From Aralia elata (Eukaryota; Streptophyta; Magnoliopsida; Apiales; Araliaceae), in contig CM068387.1 in NCBI GenBank assembly GCA_034770075.1, forward strand, positions 78,617,971 to 78,681,970: DNA of 64,000 bases, written 5' to 3'. Within the stretch, counting starts at the first letter, position 1; each line of letters begins with the position of its first letter. The translations under genes and the position numbers were made by a program. Below are positions 40,101 through 49,804 of the stretch, piece after piece. Under the pieces are notes generated by a model that worked only from the letters and a program-made list of their open reading frames with translations, made no database searches and was not told where the DNA came from.

Positions 40101-41120
40101 GTGACAAATGAATCTGATACTTGTGTGTATAATAGATTCAATGGAAACTGTGGTGTGATTATTTGCTTATATGTGGATGACTTGCTAATATTTGGTACTG
40201 ATGAGAAAGTTGTGAAAACCACAAAAACTTTTTTATCTTCTAAATTTGACATGAAAGATTTGGGAGAAGCGGATTTGATTCTTGGCATGAAAATTAATAG
40301 ACATGCAGATGGTTTGGTCTTATCTCAATCTCATTATGTGGAAAATATTCTTAAGAAGTTTAATTTCTTTAATGAAGAGCCATTAGGAACACCTTATGAC
40401 TCTAGTATACATTTAAAGAAAAATACAGGGATTGGTATTGCACAAACTGAATATGCTAGAATCATTGGTAGTGTAATGTACCTAATGAACTGTACTCGAC
40501 CTGATATTGCATATGCCATCAGTAGACTTAGCAGATATACTCATAATCCTTCACAAGATCATTGGAATGCATTGTCACGTCTAATGAGGTATTTAAAAGG
40601 AACAGTTAATGTAGGTATACATTTTACTGGTCATCCTAATGTTTTAGAAGGATATTGTGATGCTAATTGGGTATCTGATAATGATGAAACAAACTCCACC
40701 AGTGGATATGTGTTTACTTTAGGTGGAGGAGCTGTCTCTTGGAGATCTGCTAAACAAACTTGTACTGCTAGATCTACTATGGAATCTGAATTTATTGCAT
40801 TAGAATTGGCAGGTACAGAAGCAGAGTGGCTGAGGAATTTATTGGCAGACATACCATTGTGTTCTAAACCAATTCCTTCTATATCTCTGCATTGTGATTC
40901 TCAAGCTGCTATCGGCCGAGCAATAAACCAAGTGTATAATGGGAAACAAAGGCATATTCGCTTGAGACATAATATTGTACGAGGACTGATTAGTAACGGT
41001 GTTATTTCCATGGAATTTGTGAGGTCTGAAAAGAACCTAGCGGATCCGCTTACAAAGGGATTGATTAAAAAGATTGTCCAAGAAGCATCTCGAGGGATGG
41101 GACTATTGCCAACATTTTGA
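37143..41120 (+). CDS. Copia gag-pol polyprotein
   Basis: A single frame of 1,325 codons with no stop or frameshift. In order: a gag region (start to about 250); a zinc knuckle CFVCGKPGHIAMKCH (about 280-294); the protease site at residues 341-343, which reads Asp-Pro-Gly where copia elements have Asp-Ser/Thr-Gly; a pre-integrase HHCC zinc region (WHARLGH...CEIC); an integrase core with its Asp, Asp and Glu in HSDLADF, RSDHGGEY and NGVAERKNR; reverse transcriptase with KARLVAKGYTQKEG, MDVKTAFLNGEL and YVDD (1010-1013); and RNase H with YCDANW and ESEFIAL. The most likely start is the ATG at 37164 (MKSALDF) or the one at 37143. The frame begins only 10 bp after the left LTR, which is unusually close. 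The DPG change could disable the protease; the other catalytic residues seem intact. Confidence 0.95.
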   Translation: MIRFINKMKSALDFAKIERFDGTNFKRWSEDMLFYLETMNLEYVLYMDPIVELPDTPATDVLETLEKTYADTSATRDYAKDNRTCRRYMLHYLSNTLFEIYYLYDSAKKIWEALKSKYAVENSGLKKYVAGKFLDFKMQDGKSVIEQVHIYQTIVGEVIGEGMKICEIFQAAALIEKLPPSWKDYKMNLKHNTKDFTMQELVAHIHIEEQNMAKDRGDIVAHHSAKANLVEERPQWKTHNYPNQKQSKNHKGKNQNSTRGKDNRFKTPNQIQKPFTKGPCFVCGKPGHIAMKCHFRKGQDNNNSNSFQPKPQANLAETDDIIVAVVSEVNLVDNLTEWVVDPGATRHICANRNVILNYETVTNGENVFMGDSRTTKVTGKGKVLLKLTSGKTIALQNVLHVPDIRRNLVSSSLLNKAGIKLVFESDKLVLTRNGDFVGKGFCNGGLFVLDASAELNNKNASFAYIVESLDMWHARLGHLNVASIKKLKQLELIPNFANTEFNKCEICVEAKHAKKPFKSVERHTELLELIHSDLADFKNTTSRGGKKYYISFVDDYSRYTQIYLLASKDEAEEMFIKYKAEVENQLDRKIKRVRSDHGGEYESGSLKKICELNGIIHETSPPYSPQSNGVAERKNRTLKDMMNAMLISSGLPYNMWGEACLSANHILNRVPHKKIDSTPYHLWKNHAPNLGYLKVWGCLAKVAIPDFKRNKIGPKTMDCIFIGYASNSAAYRFLVIKDETNNYQNNSILETKDVEFFENILPMKIRDVDSPSSNEFLKRTDKEPVPASTRSKRQRFEKTFGPDFITAFITEDDPKTYGEAMKSIDATFWKDAINSELESIMSNHTWELVNLPRGCKPIGSKWVFKKKLKADGSIDKFKARLVAKGYTQKEGFDYFDTYSPVTKIATIRILIALASIHNLKIHQMDVKTAFLNGELNEEIYMCQPEGFVVPGEEQKVCRLVKLLYGLKQAPKQWNDKFNKTLLSNDFVTNESDTCVYNRFNGNCGVIICLYVDDLLIFGTDEKVVKTTKTFLSSKFDMKDLGEADLILGMKINRHADGLVLSQSHYVENILKKFNFFNEEPLGTPYDSSIHLKKNTGIGIAQTEYARIIGSVMYLMNCTRPDIAYAISRLSRYTHNPSQDHWNALSRLMRYLKGTVNVGIHFTGHPNVLEGYCDANWVSDNDETNSTSGYVFTLGGGAVSWRSAKQTCTARSTMESEFIALELAGTEAEWLRNLLADIPLCSKPIPSISLHCDSQAAIGRAINQVYNGKQRHIRLRHNIVRGLISNGVISMEFVRSEKNLADPLTKGLIKKIVQEASRGMGLLPTF

Positions 41121-41685
41121 GTGAGTAATGCGTGATGGAAACCCAACCCATGTGATTGGAGATCCCATGAATTGGGTACAATGGGTAACAACAAGTCACG
41201 GAATTACTTAATGATAACACTACAATTATTTATCCCTGTGTGTATGTGGTGCTTACTGACAAATTGTGATAGGATGAATCATTTAGATTCTTAATGAAAC
41301 TCATAGCCCTAAAGGGTGGTGTATGTCAGTTTACACTTGATGGGTTCACCTATATAAAGGTGGAAGTGTGGGCCGCTTCCTATGAGAGCATGTGGCAAAC
41401 TCTTTAGAGCCTTTATGAAAATCTGGGATATGGCGCATGGCCTAGAATGCGCCAAACCGCGGACTTGTGTGGATTCAATATTTTTGGGTATGTGTGCAAG
41501 TTCAACCGTTTGTATCATAGATAATGGGTTCAAGATTTTAATTCACCTATAATCTACATTCATGAGCTTGTTCCACTAAGTGTCGATTCAAACCCACAAG
41601 GTATCGACATGATGTATCTATAATCTATTGTCTGACTTCATTTTTTTTAAATTCTTCTTTGATAATTTTGAATCATGTGGGGGAT

Positions 41686-42511
41686 TGTTGGTTGTGCTTC
41701 AAAATTGTGCTTCAAAATCTTTAACTTTGACAAAGTCCCACATTGCCTATTTTGAGAACCTTTCCTTGGTATATTAGTAAGTACTAGTGTTGGGCTTGAT
41801 AACATGGTTGAGGAAAAAAGGGATGGGCTCGCGCACATGAGGTTGGCTAAGGAATTGGGTTGGGCCAAGCTTGGATCTTGGACTTTCGGCCAGAAAACCT
41901 TAATGCGTGTGGGCGCGCGTTACGCCCGCGCAGGGGGGAGGGTGCAGATCCGGACAATTTGGCCTCGCGGGTGCACCCAGATAGCCCAATGTTTTGCTAA
42001 AAAATCTCTCAACTATTTTTTTTGTCAATTAAATCATGTTCCATGTTTTGTAAGTATCAGACACATTTCTTGCCTAAAGCCACATTCACGTTTTTGGTCA
42101 CTTAAGCTTCCTCCATGTTTTCCTACAGTTTCAGATCTTAGATCTGAGATCTATTTTTCTTCTATAAACATGAACTCGGATCTTGATGGAAAAGAACAAC
42201 AATAACTGATACACAATACTCTATCTTCTTCAAACAAAAAATACATTCCTCTGTTGTCCAACGAGTCAGGCAATCCACAAAGACGACTCCAATGCCTCTT
42301 TCTGTGAGTACACACAATTGGAGGTGTCGCCGTTGAATCCTGGAGGGTGACCGCCGGCAGCCCATTTGTACCTGAGGTTATTACCAGTGGGGGCGGAATC
42401 ACTTTTTAGGACAGTAGTTTGCTACGCCTCGGCTTTTCATTCATTTTCAGCTAAGTTCTTCCAATTTTATTCTTCTGTTGCTCTTGTTAATATTGCTGCA
42501 AATTTCCAACA
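41686..42511 (+). repeat. Right LTR of the copia element (full length)
   Basis: Begins TGTTGGTTGTGC and ends TTTCCAACA. It contains a GC-rich stretch near 41910-41960 inside the 325 bp missing from the left LTR. Confidence 0.95.
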
Positions 42512-42696
42512 ACCATTTGGTAAAAACAACATCGACCTCAAATCCATCGCTCTCCTGAACATCAGTATCGGAAGACTAATATGTACTATACCCGGCATAC
42601 TCTTGATCCAAAGCGGAGTCGGAGTCCCCTGGAACCCCAGGATAAGAATCACTCAATAAACGGTGGCCGAGGTCAGAATCGGAGCCGGAGACAGCA

Positions 42697-42925
42697 ACCA
42701 TATTAAATACCAGCCGGGAATCCTATTTCCTCCTGAAAAGCTATCTAAGAGGGGATGTTAAAGGCAGCCACATTAAATGCCAGCCGGGAATCCTATTTCC
42801 TCCCGAAAAGCTATCTAAGAGCTATCTAAGAGGGGAGGTTAAAGGCAGCCACATTAAATTCCAGCCGGGAATCCTATTTCCTCCTGAAAAGCTATCTAAG
42901 AGCTAGCTATCCAAGCCAGCGACGC
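42697..42925. repeat. Tandem repeat of 70-80 bp, three copies
   Basis: Three copies, starting near 42698, 42769 and 42849, share CCAGCCGGGAATCCTATTTC, AAAAGCTATCTAAGAG and (in the first two) GTTAAAGGCAGCCACATTAAA. Copies differ by a short internal duplication of AGCTATCTAAG. Confidence 0.9.
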
Positions 42926-43446
42926 TAAACCCTTATTTCACCTTAAACCCTTATTTTCTCTCTTGAAAAGCTACAAGGGAAGATGTTCAAGTCTATATCA
43001 ACCACACATTGATATCTCATACTACCAATGTAGATATGACAAGCTCACATTGCATGCTATCATAACATTCCACCAAGCTTCTTTATCGATGTCTACGGCG
43101 GTTTCACTCTAGCGACACATCCGACTCTTTTTGCATGCTTAGTCGGCAATTCCACATATCGTCTGTTTTGCTACCAATTGTAAGACTGTGTTTGTGCAGA
43201 GCTCTTATAGCTGATTTGTGGAGCTTGGACAATAGAATTGAAGATAATTGCAGAGAAAAGAAAAGAAACTTGGAAACGAAGACTCGAGAGAGAAAAAAGT
43301 TAGAGAGAGAAATAAGGGAAAAAGGATACACATTTCTCACATGCCCTCGTTACAATTCATTCAGCAATATAAAACACCTAAGCTACGGCTAATGAAATTG
43401 AAAAGACAACCTTGCCCTTACTCAAGCAATTAACATCCTGATATGT
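42926..43446. other. Spacer, no gene seen
   Basis: Contains a purine-rich stretch (43250-43330) with short open frames on both strands that lack any family resemblance. Confidence 0.5.
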
Positions 43447-43712
43447 TTATTTTTAAAACTGTAAAATGAGCAAACAGTTCAGACTCGATTCGTACTCGTT
43501 CGACTAAAAGTTCGATTCGAGTTTGAATCAAAATATAAATAATTTAAATATGAGCAAATATTAAAGTTCGATAAATTACTCGAATATTTTTAAATTGCAA
43601 TTTTTTATTGATACTCGAATCATATTCGTTCGAAAAGTTCAAACTGTTCGGGTTCGATTCGAGATCGTGTTCACCTCGGTAACTAAACGAATCTCAATCA
43701 AACGGTTATATC
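43447..43712. repeat. Dispersed repeat, copy 2 (first copy at 3485)
   Basis: Collinear with 3485-3790 in the same orientation. The copies are 40 kb apart, are not part of the PR-10 or 395-bp duplications, and appear to be members of a dispersed family. Confidence 0.7.
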
Positions 43713-45000
43713 AATTTTGTTACAAGCTTTTTTTATCACAATTTTAAGTAATATTTTATATCTTAAAAATATTTATGTAAGATAGTTTTATTATTACAAT
43801 TATATTAAGATATCGAAAAAATCTCTTAACATAGTTTGCAATCTATTATATTAATATCACTTGCGAATTTCATTATTAAATTAATTTTTTAGCTAAATTA
43901 AATTCATTAGAACTTGAAATTTTATAAAATCGCACGATTAATATTATCAATAATATTTGAATTTTTTAAAAATATAATAATTGTAAAATTAGTTCAAAAA
44001 TTATAGTAGATTCATTACTAACTAGTTGTCATAACTAAATTAAAACTTATAAAACTTGAATTTCATACTTCTATTTAGATTAGAATTTCAAGCAAATTGT
44101 GTCAGTATAAATACTAATATAAAATTTCATTACAAACTTAAATAAAATTACAATAATATTAAAATATTTATTTTCTCATAATTATAACTAAATAAATATG
44201 CACTCCATTCAAATGTTTAGCTTAATAATTGCTCAAAGGAACCTATAATATATAATTTAAATATTTATTTTTTAATTAAATACTTAATAATTTAGTAACA
44301 AAAATTATCTTCTCAAAATTCTAATTAAATATTTCTATTTAATAATACAATAAACCATTATCCATGTCGCCCATGCTTCGTACGGAATTGGTGAGTTTTC
44401 TCAAGTTTAACCCATTTTTTACTCAAATTTTATCACATACTTCATCAATAGTGTTTTAAATATGTTTAAATTAAATTAAGCTGATTTTGTTCGTCCGAGT
44501 TAGGGGATCGATTTATCAATCGACATCTTCTTCTTCCATTCAATCGACTTCTTCCTCAATTTCCTATTCATTGAATTTGTCTCTCATCGATTGTTCTCTT
44601 GATCATCTGCCTACCCCGTCTCTTCATCTACCAAACACATATAAGACCTTATTTTTGGGTGATTATGTGGTTGATACATGGGCGATAACAGTGGCAACGG
44701 ATTACGGTAATTGCGATAACAATTTTTTTGTAAGATTAAGAGTGCTTCCAGTCCGGATTCCCTAATCCAGTCACATAATCCTTCACATCAACAGTGCAAA
44801 CAAAAATCCACAACTATTTTATACATATGAAATTCTCACTGGGTAACACCCATTTCCGTTTGATCTTCCAAACTACCTCTTCCTTTCCCTACCTCTTCCC
44901 TTCCTTTCTCTTATAAGAACCCTATTTTCTTATTTATTCACACATCTAACTTCCAAATTCGAGTCCAAATAACGAAATTGAAGAAGGGTTCCGAGCGGAT
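43713..45000. other. AT-rich spacer upstream of the G-patch fragment
   Basis: AT-rich to about 44460, then more balanced sequence ending in a pyrimidine-rich leader-like stretch (44870-45000) ahead of the ATG at 45001. No complete gene. Confidence 0.5.
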
Positions 45001-45095
45001 ATGAGTTATTCTGCAGCAACACTCATTGCCTCCTCTAATATTGATTTTAGTTTTAGGTAATGTTTTCTCTTATTCTCTCTAGATATAATTGTTTT

Positions 45096-45176
<81 letters not shown>

Positions 45177-45301
45177 TTGTCTTTTACTCATTCTGTTTTG
45201 TTTTGTAATAAGTATGAGTTTTAATGGTGCATTCAGTTGTATATGCATCTACTAAAGAAGCAAGGCTGGAAAGAAAGGACAGGACTTGGTATCTCTAAAC
45301 A
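45001..45301 (+). pseudogene. Fragment of a G-patch domain protein gene
   Basis: ATG 45001 opens MSYSAATLIASSNIDFSF, followed by a GT donor at 45057. Beyond a GT/TA microsatellite, an AG acceptor near 45237 leads into LYMHLLKKQGWKERTGLGIS (about 45239-45298) and a GT donor at 45302. The LLKKQGWK-TGLG pattern is a G-patch motif of RNA-processing proteins, and the first peptide resembles the N-terminus of plant G-patch proteins as I remember them. The exons do not join in frame by any visible GT-AG pair, and no downstream exons were found before the foldback element at 45454. It is therefore called a truncated pseudogene. Confidence 0.55.
45101..45174. repeat. GT then TA compound microsatellite
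   Basis: About 12 GT units followed by about 25 TA units, in the putative intron of the G-patch fragment. Confidence 0.95.
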
Positions 45302-45453
45302 GGTGCAAAACTCTTTGTTCCCCATTATATTCTGATTCCAGTCTATTACTCCCTCCGTTGCAAATATGTAAATGTTGGATTTAACCTGGCGTTTATGAGC
45401 TAAAGAAATGGCAGTGACAGGTGGTTGGTTAATATATATATATATATATAGAG

Positions 45454-45628
45454 GACGGTTCTCCGACGAACCGGTCCGTTAACGGACTGGCTATAGCGAC
45501 GGTTTTTTCCGTCGCTATAGGTCTATGGCGACGATTTACATATGTGGGCCATCGCCATAGACCTATAGCAACGAAAAAAACCGTCGCTATAGCCGATCCG
45601 TTAACGGACTGGTCCGTTGGAGAACCGT

Positions 45629-45630
<2 letters not shown>
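45454..45630. mobile_element. Foldback MITE with GCGACGG core, second member
   Basis: Inverted repeat of about 177 bp. The left arm has ACGGTTCTCCGACGAACCGG, GTCCGTTAACGGACTGG and CTATAGCGACGG; the right arm is the reverse complement ending at GAGAACCGTTG. The palindromic TCCGTTAACGGA appears in each arm. Like the element at 5423 it is bordered by TA-type microsatellites on both sides. Confidence 0.8.
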
Positions 45631-45704
<74 letters not shown>

Positions 45705-45733
45705 CAGACAGATAGACAGATAGACACACACAC
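45631..45733. repeat. GT, TA, GATA and GACA microsatellite cluster
   Basis: Runs of GT, TA and GATA (about 9 units) with mixed GACA/GATA at the end, directly next to the foldback element. Confidence 0.95.
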
Positions 45734-46003
45734 ATTAAGTTGTGTCATTCCCTTTTCAAGTGCGCATTACATGTTTGACGAAATGCCAAAAAAGAATATA
45801 TCTTGATATTTCATAATGCCTAGAATGTATACTAATATAACAATTTTTTTTATTATATTTTCTTAGGTAATGATCAAGATGGAAATAGATGGATCTTTGT
45901 ATTTCAAAATTTTGGAAAAAGTTCAATCTCGGTGCATGACAAATCTATTGATAATGGATTGTTGATTGTTGTTGAGTCTTTAGTTCAAGTTGTTTGAATT
46001 GAG

Positions 46004-46234
46004 ATATTTTAAATAACATACATTTCTTAAATAATATACATTTTATTAAAACTACGTCGTTTTGAAGATTCTTTTAAAAAATAAGTGGGGTCGCGGATGA
46101 CATTTTTGTAAATAAAAGGAAAGCAAGTGGGACCATTCTATTTTAATATTATTTTATTTTTTTAAAAAAAATTCAAAACGACGTAGTTTTAATAAAAATA
46201 TACTATTTAAGAAATATATGTTATTTAAGAGGTA
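46004..46234. mobile_element. Foldback MITE with ACGACGTAGTTTT arms
   Basis: The left arm includes TTTCTTAAATAATATACATT and TTATTAAAACTACGTCGTTT. The right arm is the reverse complement (AAACGACGTAGTTTTAATAA and CTATTTAAGAAATATATG). Arms are about 75 bp around a centre with GTGGGGTCGCGG. No coding capacity. It lies between the G-patch fragment and PR-10 gene B. Confidence 0.7.
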
Positions 46235-47599
46235 TGTTTTAGATCCATCTTATATATGTGTGTGTATTACGGGTTATACCTATACAAAAAAATAATATAT
46301 GAAAAAATTATTGATCTTGTAATGTAAATTTGTCTGTGACTTATACCGGTACCATAATTGTTAATAATAGGCAATGTTATATAGTGCCGAGAATTTGAAT
46401 TCTGAAAATTCAATAGATAGAATATAGGCTTACTAGCTATTTAATCGATGTCTACCCTTTGTAACACAAGGAATAATATAATTTTTTATTGGTTGAAATT
46501 CCTTTTCAAAATATGAATATGTTCTGGTATGTTTTAGGAGCCATATTCCGGGCATGCTTATTATTGTCCCGGACTAAATGATTTTACACATAATAATAAT
46601 AATCTCGATAGTATGAAAAGATTAGAATTCATAGTGTGGCTGTGATAACAACCAACTATAATTTTATAAATTTTCCCTCCAAAATATAGGTTATTATTAA
46701 TTTTTTAAAATTAATCTAAAATATTTTTAAACTTAAAATTGAAGATTTCTTTAATGTTAATTAATACAATAATAAAATTATTTAAAAATCACTCATGGTA
46801 AGATTTATTGTTTAATAATTTTTAATAAATTATCTCAATTTTAAATTTAAAAATATCTTAAATAGATTTTTAAAAATCAATAATAATTTTATAAATAATT
46901 TAAAACGTAGTGAGTAAATTATTATTAATAATAATTTAATAAATTATTATTAAATTTATGTCTGATTTTCGCATACATCCTTTTCTCATTAAAACACTTG
47001 TATTTGTAGAGCCTGAATAACACTTGTATTTGTAGAGTAGAGCGTTGATAGCAATTAAACTGGGCGCGTCAGTATATGGCATATTAGTAAATGGAGTTTA
47101 GCAGTTGAAACAGGTGGCAAATTATGGTTGTCTAGTACTCTAGTTCATAAAGAAGCAAGTTACGTATATAATATAGTCATCAAAATGTACTTTTTTATAC
47201 TCCCATCTTTTAAATATAACTTCTTTTTGGTTATTGTTATTTTTAAAAATAAAAATTATATTTTTAGAATAAATACATATTTAAGGACATTTTTATAATT
47301 ATTTTAATGACATTTATTACTTTGTTACTTTGACAATATTAACGGTTTTTTTATAAGGTCAATCTCTAAGAGATGTATTTTATGAAAATTAGCCTCCATA
47401 ATTTTCGAGGGGATACAAAACTTTCCTCGTAGCTCTTATATTTCTCAGTATTTATTTTGTTATTTAAACTATATATAGGATTTTGTTACTTCAAATTTAT
47501 TTGAAACCACAGAAAAATATATGCTTTTGTAATAAAATAAAATAAAAATCTTGGAACAAAAGATATCAAGATCCACTAGGCTGTCGTTTCTATGGTCAC

Positions 47600-47600
<1 letters not shown>

Positions 47601-47674
<74 letters not shown>
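47601..47674. repeat. Run of 74 cytosines
   Basis: An uninterrupted C homopolymer between TATGGTCACA and GCGGTGGGATC, about 400 bp upstream of PR-10 gene B. At the matching site upstream of gene A the sequence is CACTCTCTCTTTTGGGATTG, with no C run. Confidence 0.9.
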
Positions 47675-47675
<1 letters not shown>

Positions 47676-47977
47676 CGGTGGGATCTTTTCTTTCAACTGT
47701 CACGTTCCCTCATCCAACAAATTAACAATTATACATTTCCAGCATTATTTTAACCTTCCAAATGTTATATATTAACATGCTTAATTCCCTCATTTGTAAG
47801 GCAACTAAAGCAATTTGATAATTTATGGAATGGAAATCACTAATCACATATGTTTAAGGCAATTGCGATCCTTAATATTGTCCTATGCATACAGCACAAA
47901 CCATATGTAATTTGCTAAAATATGATTCAATTGCAATCAAAGTATTTCAAGAAACCAAAACTCTGACACTCCCAACT

Positions 47978-47985
47978 TATAAATA
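47978..47985 (+). promoter_or_regulatory. TATA box of PR-10 gene B
   Basis: TATAAATA, 92 bp upstream of the ATG, in the same context (CCAACTTATAAATACAACC) as gene A. Confidence 0.75.
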
Positions 47986-48069
47986 CAACCATTTTCTTAT
48001 ATTCTTCAACCCACAAATTCAAGCCATCTTTTACAAGTAATCTTCATAAAAACTCCAGAACAAGAAAGG

Positions 48070-48657
48070 ATGGGCATCACCACTTTCACTGATGAGTACA
48101 CTTACTCAATTTCCCCAGCAAGGCTATTCAGAAGCTCGATCCTCGACTCGCACAACTTGATCCCAAAGCTCATGCCACAGGCCATTAGGAGCATCGAAAC
48201 TATACAAGGCAATGGAGGGACCGGCAGCATCAAACAAATCAACCTTGCCGGAGGCTAGTAATTTATTTCTAACTTTCTCGATACATATCTTAAAAAATTA
48301 TAAATTAGTCCCTAGAACTTACTTTCTCATTAACAAATGTTTCATTACTTGATTGCAGGTAGCAACTTTAGTTACATGAAGTATCGCATTGATGAGCTGA
48401 ACGAAGAGACTTACACGTATAATTATACATTGGTTGAAGGGGATGCATTGACAGATGGGCTTGAGAAGATAACTTATGAGATTAAGTTTGAGGGTACACC
48501 TAATGGTGGTACCATCTCCAAGATGACTAGCAAATATTATACGGTGGGAGATTTCGTGGTCAAGGAAGAGGATGTCAAGGCCGGAAAAGAAAGGGCATCA
48601 GGAATGTACAAGGCTGTGGAGGCTTACCTTATTCAAAATCCGGATGCCTATGCTTAG
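48070..48657 (+). CDS. PR-10 / Bet v 1 family protein, plus-strand subfamily, gene B
   Basis: Exons 48070-48253 and 48359-48657 give 160 aa. The product differs from gene A at only three positions seen by eye (Asn11 to Thr, Ile to Phe just after the splice site, Lys to Arg near the C-terminal helix). The intron is identical to that of gene A over its roughly 105 bases, including the GC donor (GGAG|GCTAGT), so the A/B duplication is the youngest in the array or the pair has been homogenised. P-loop GNGGTG is at 47-52. Its convergent partner is the transposon-split pseudogene at 49805-53606. Confidence 0.93.
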
Positions 48658-49804
48658 AGTTCTTGTTACTACCCGAATGTTGAGTATAATAATAAAAGCC
48701 TAAACCATGCGGTTGGGAATGTTGTGATTTGTCTTAATTCTCAATAAAAATGCTCTAGTCCAGTTTCTTTTTTTACATGTTGGTTGTGGCGAAATTTATG
48801 TGAAGTACTTAATTTTGTGCAATTAATTGAAGTAATTCCAGTGGTCAAGTTAACTGAACAATATGTATTGGTTGCACTGGCAGCATGTAGGAGGTACCAA
48901 TTTCTGAAAGACTTGTATGCAACACCTTACATATCTAGAGCTTTGATACCATATTAGGTTATCAACTGTTCTCAAAGTTTAAAGATGTTGCATGGAGAAA
49001 GGGCCAAAAAATGTATATCATGCTTGAACAATCCACACCAAGATCCATAAAAGTAGTTTGGAATCATACCACACTGAATTTTACTTTTAACAGGTTTAGT
49101 ATCTTAAGAACTCTAATTTTTTAGAAAGAAATCTACACTATTTTCAGTCCTCAAATCACAAAATTACTCAAAAGCTCTAATAATGATAAAAGTCTCATCT
49201 CATCCATTGCAACAGCTCAACAAAGCGCGGAAACAGAAATTATCTGTAATCTTCCTCTATGACTCTATTGCATCAGGAATTCAGAATCAGAATTGCAGTA
49301 ATATGGTTGGTCACAGTGTCATGAGGTCATTTCGAATATCAGGGGTAAGTTGAATAATATGGGAGGCTTATAATATAAGAGATGAACTTGGAAATTTATA
49401 CAAGTGTGTTCATTTTAACTAGTTGAAACACAGAATTTTATCGAAACCAAAAAATTGCTTCACTAGAAATTACAAGAGTATATTGTAGTGTGAATCTCAT
49501 CATGTGCAACAAATTGATACTTCCATTACATTACAGAACAGCCACACACCTTTCATGTATTTGCTGCAGTACCACTGGACTAACATAACATAACAATTAA
49601 CTGAAATGATTCTTATCTCATCCAACACTAAATTATACTTCTCATTATTGTAAAATAGCACTTACATTATAAAGTAAAACATCGATTAGCACTGCAATTA
49701 AGCAGGTAATCTTTATTACAGTTGGGCCATGGCCTAACCAAAGAGAAAAACTCACTCATAAAAACAGCAACAGTTGAAAGATGCTAGAACATAGGACATT
49801 AAAC
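48658..49804. other. Spacer between gene B and its split partner
   Basis: The gene B 3' UTR has AATAAAA near 48689-48695. The rest is spacer related to those in other units (for example TTGCACTGGCAGCATGTAGG and a CATTATTGTAAAATAGCA word shared with the unit D spacer). No gene. Confidence 0.6.

Larger units (their letters stand above)
36633..42511 (+). mobile_element. Ty1/copia LTR retrotransposon with intact gag-pol frame
   Basis: The element is 5,879 bp from TGTTGG to CCAACA and is flanked by a perfect 5-bp target duplication, ACCAT (36628-36632 and 42512-42516). It comprises a 501-bp left LTR, one gag-pol frame, about 565 bp of non-coding 3' sequence, a purine-rich ATGTGGGGGAT tract directly before the right LTR, and an 826-bp right LTR. 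Domain order (protease, integrase, reverse transcriptase, RNase H) is that of copia elements. No TGGTATCAGAGC primer site follows the left LTR. Confidence 0.96.
36503..42701 (-). pseudogene. Unrecognised gene-like fragment split by the copia element
   Basis: On the minus strand, an ATG at 42701 opens a Ser/Asp-rich frame (SGSDSDLGHRLLSD, DSDSALDQEYAGY) that reaches the retrotransposon edge. It carries one in-frame TAG, after GYSTY. On the far side of the element the same frame continues from the duplicated target into CPSEIMNDEHHPLFLEIKRL and a helical-looking stretch, ending at TAA 36503-36505. Continuity of frame across the insertion and non-random composition suggest the 3' end of a former gene. 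The family is not recognised. It is outside the PR-10 homology, so it may be part of an older insertion. Confidence 0.45.
46466..48069 (+). repeat. Duplicated upstream region of PR-10 gene B
   Basis: Partner of 33243-34929. It has about 350 bp (roughly 46640-46985) that copy A lacks, an AT-rich insertion without clear ends. It lacks the MITE found in copy A. The conserved proximal promoter block is at about 47810-47905. A 74-base C run (47601-47674) is listed separately. Confidence 0.85.

Noticed and set aside
47469..47775. Poly-Gly and poly-Pro frames
   Set aside because: Produced by the 74-base C run on either strand.
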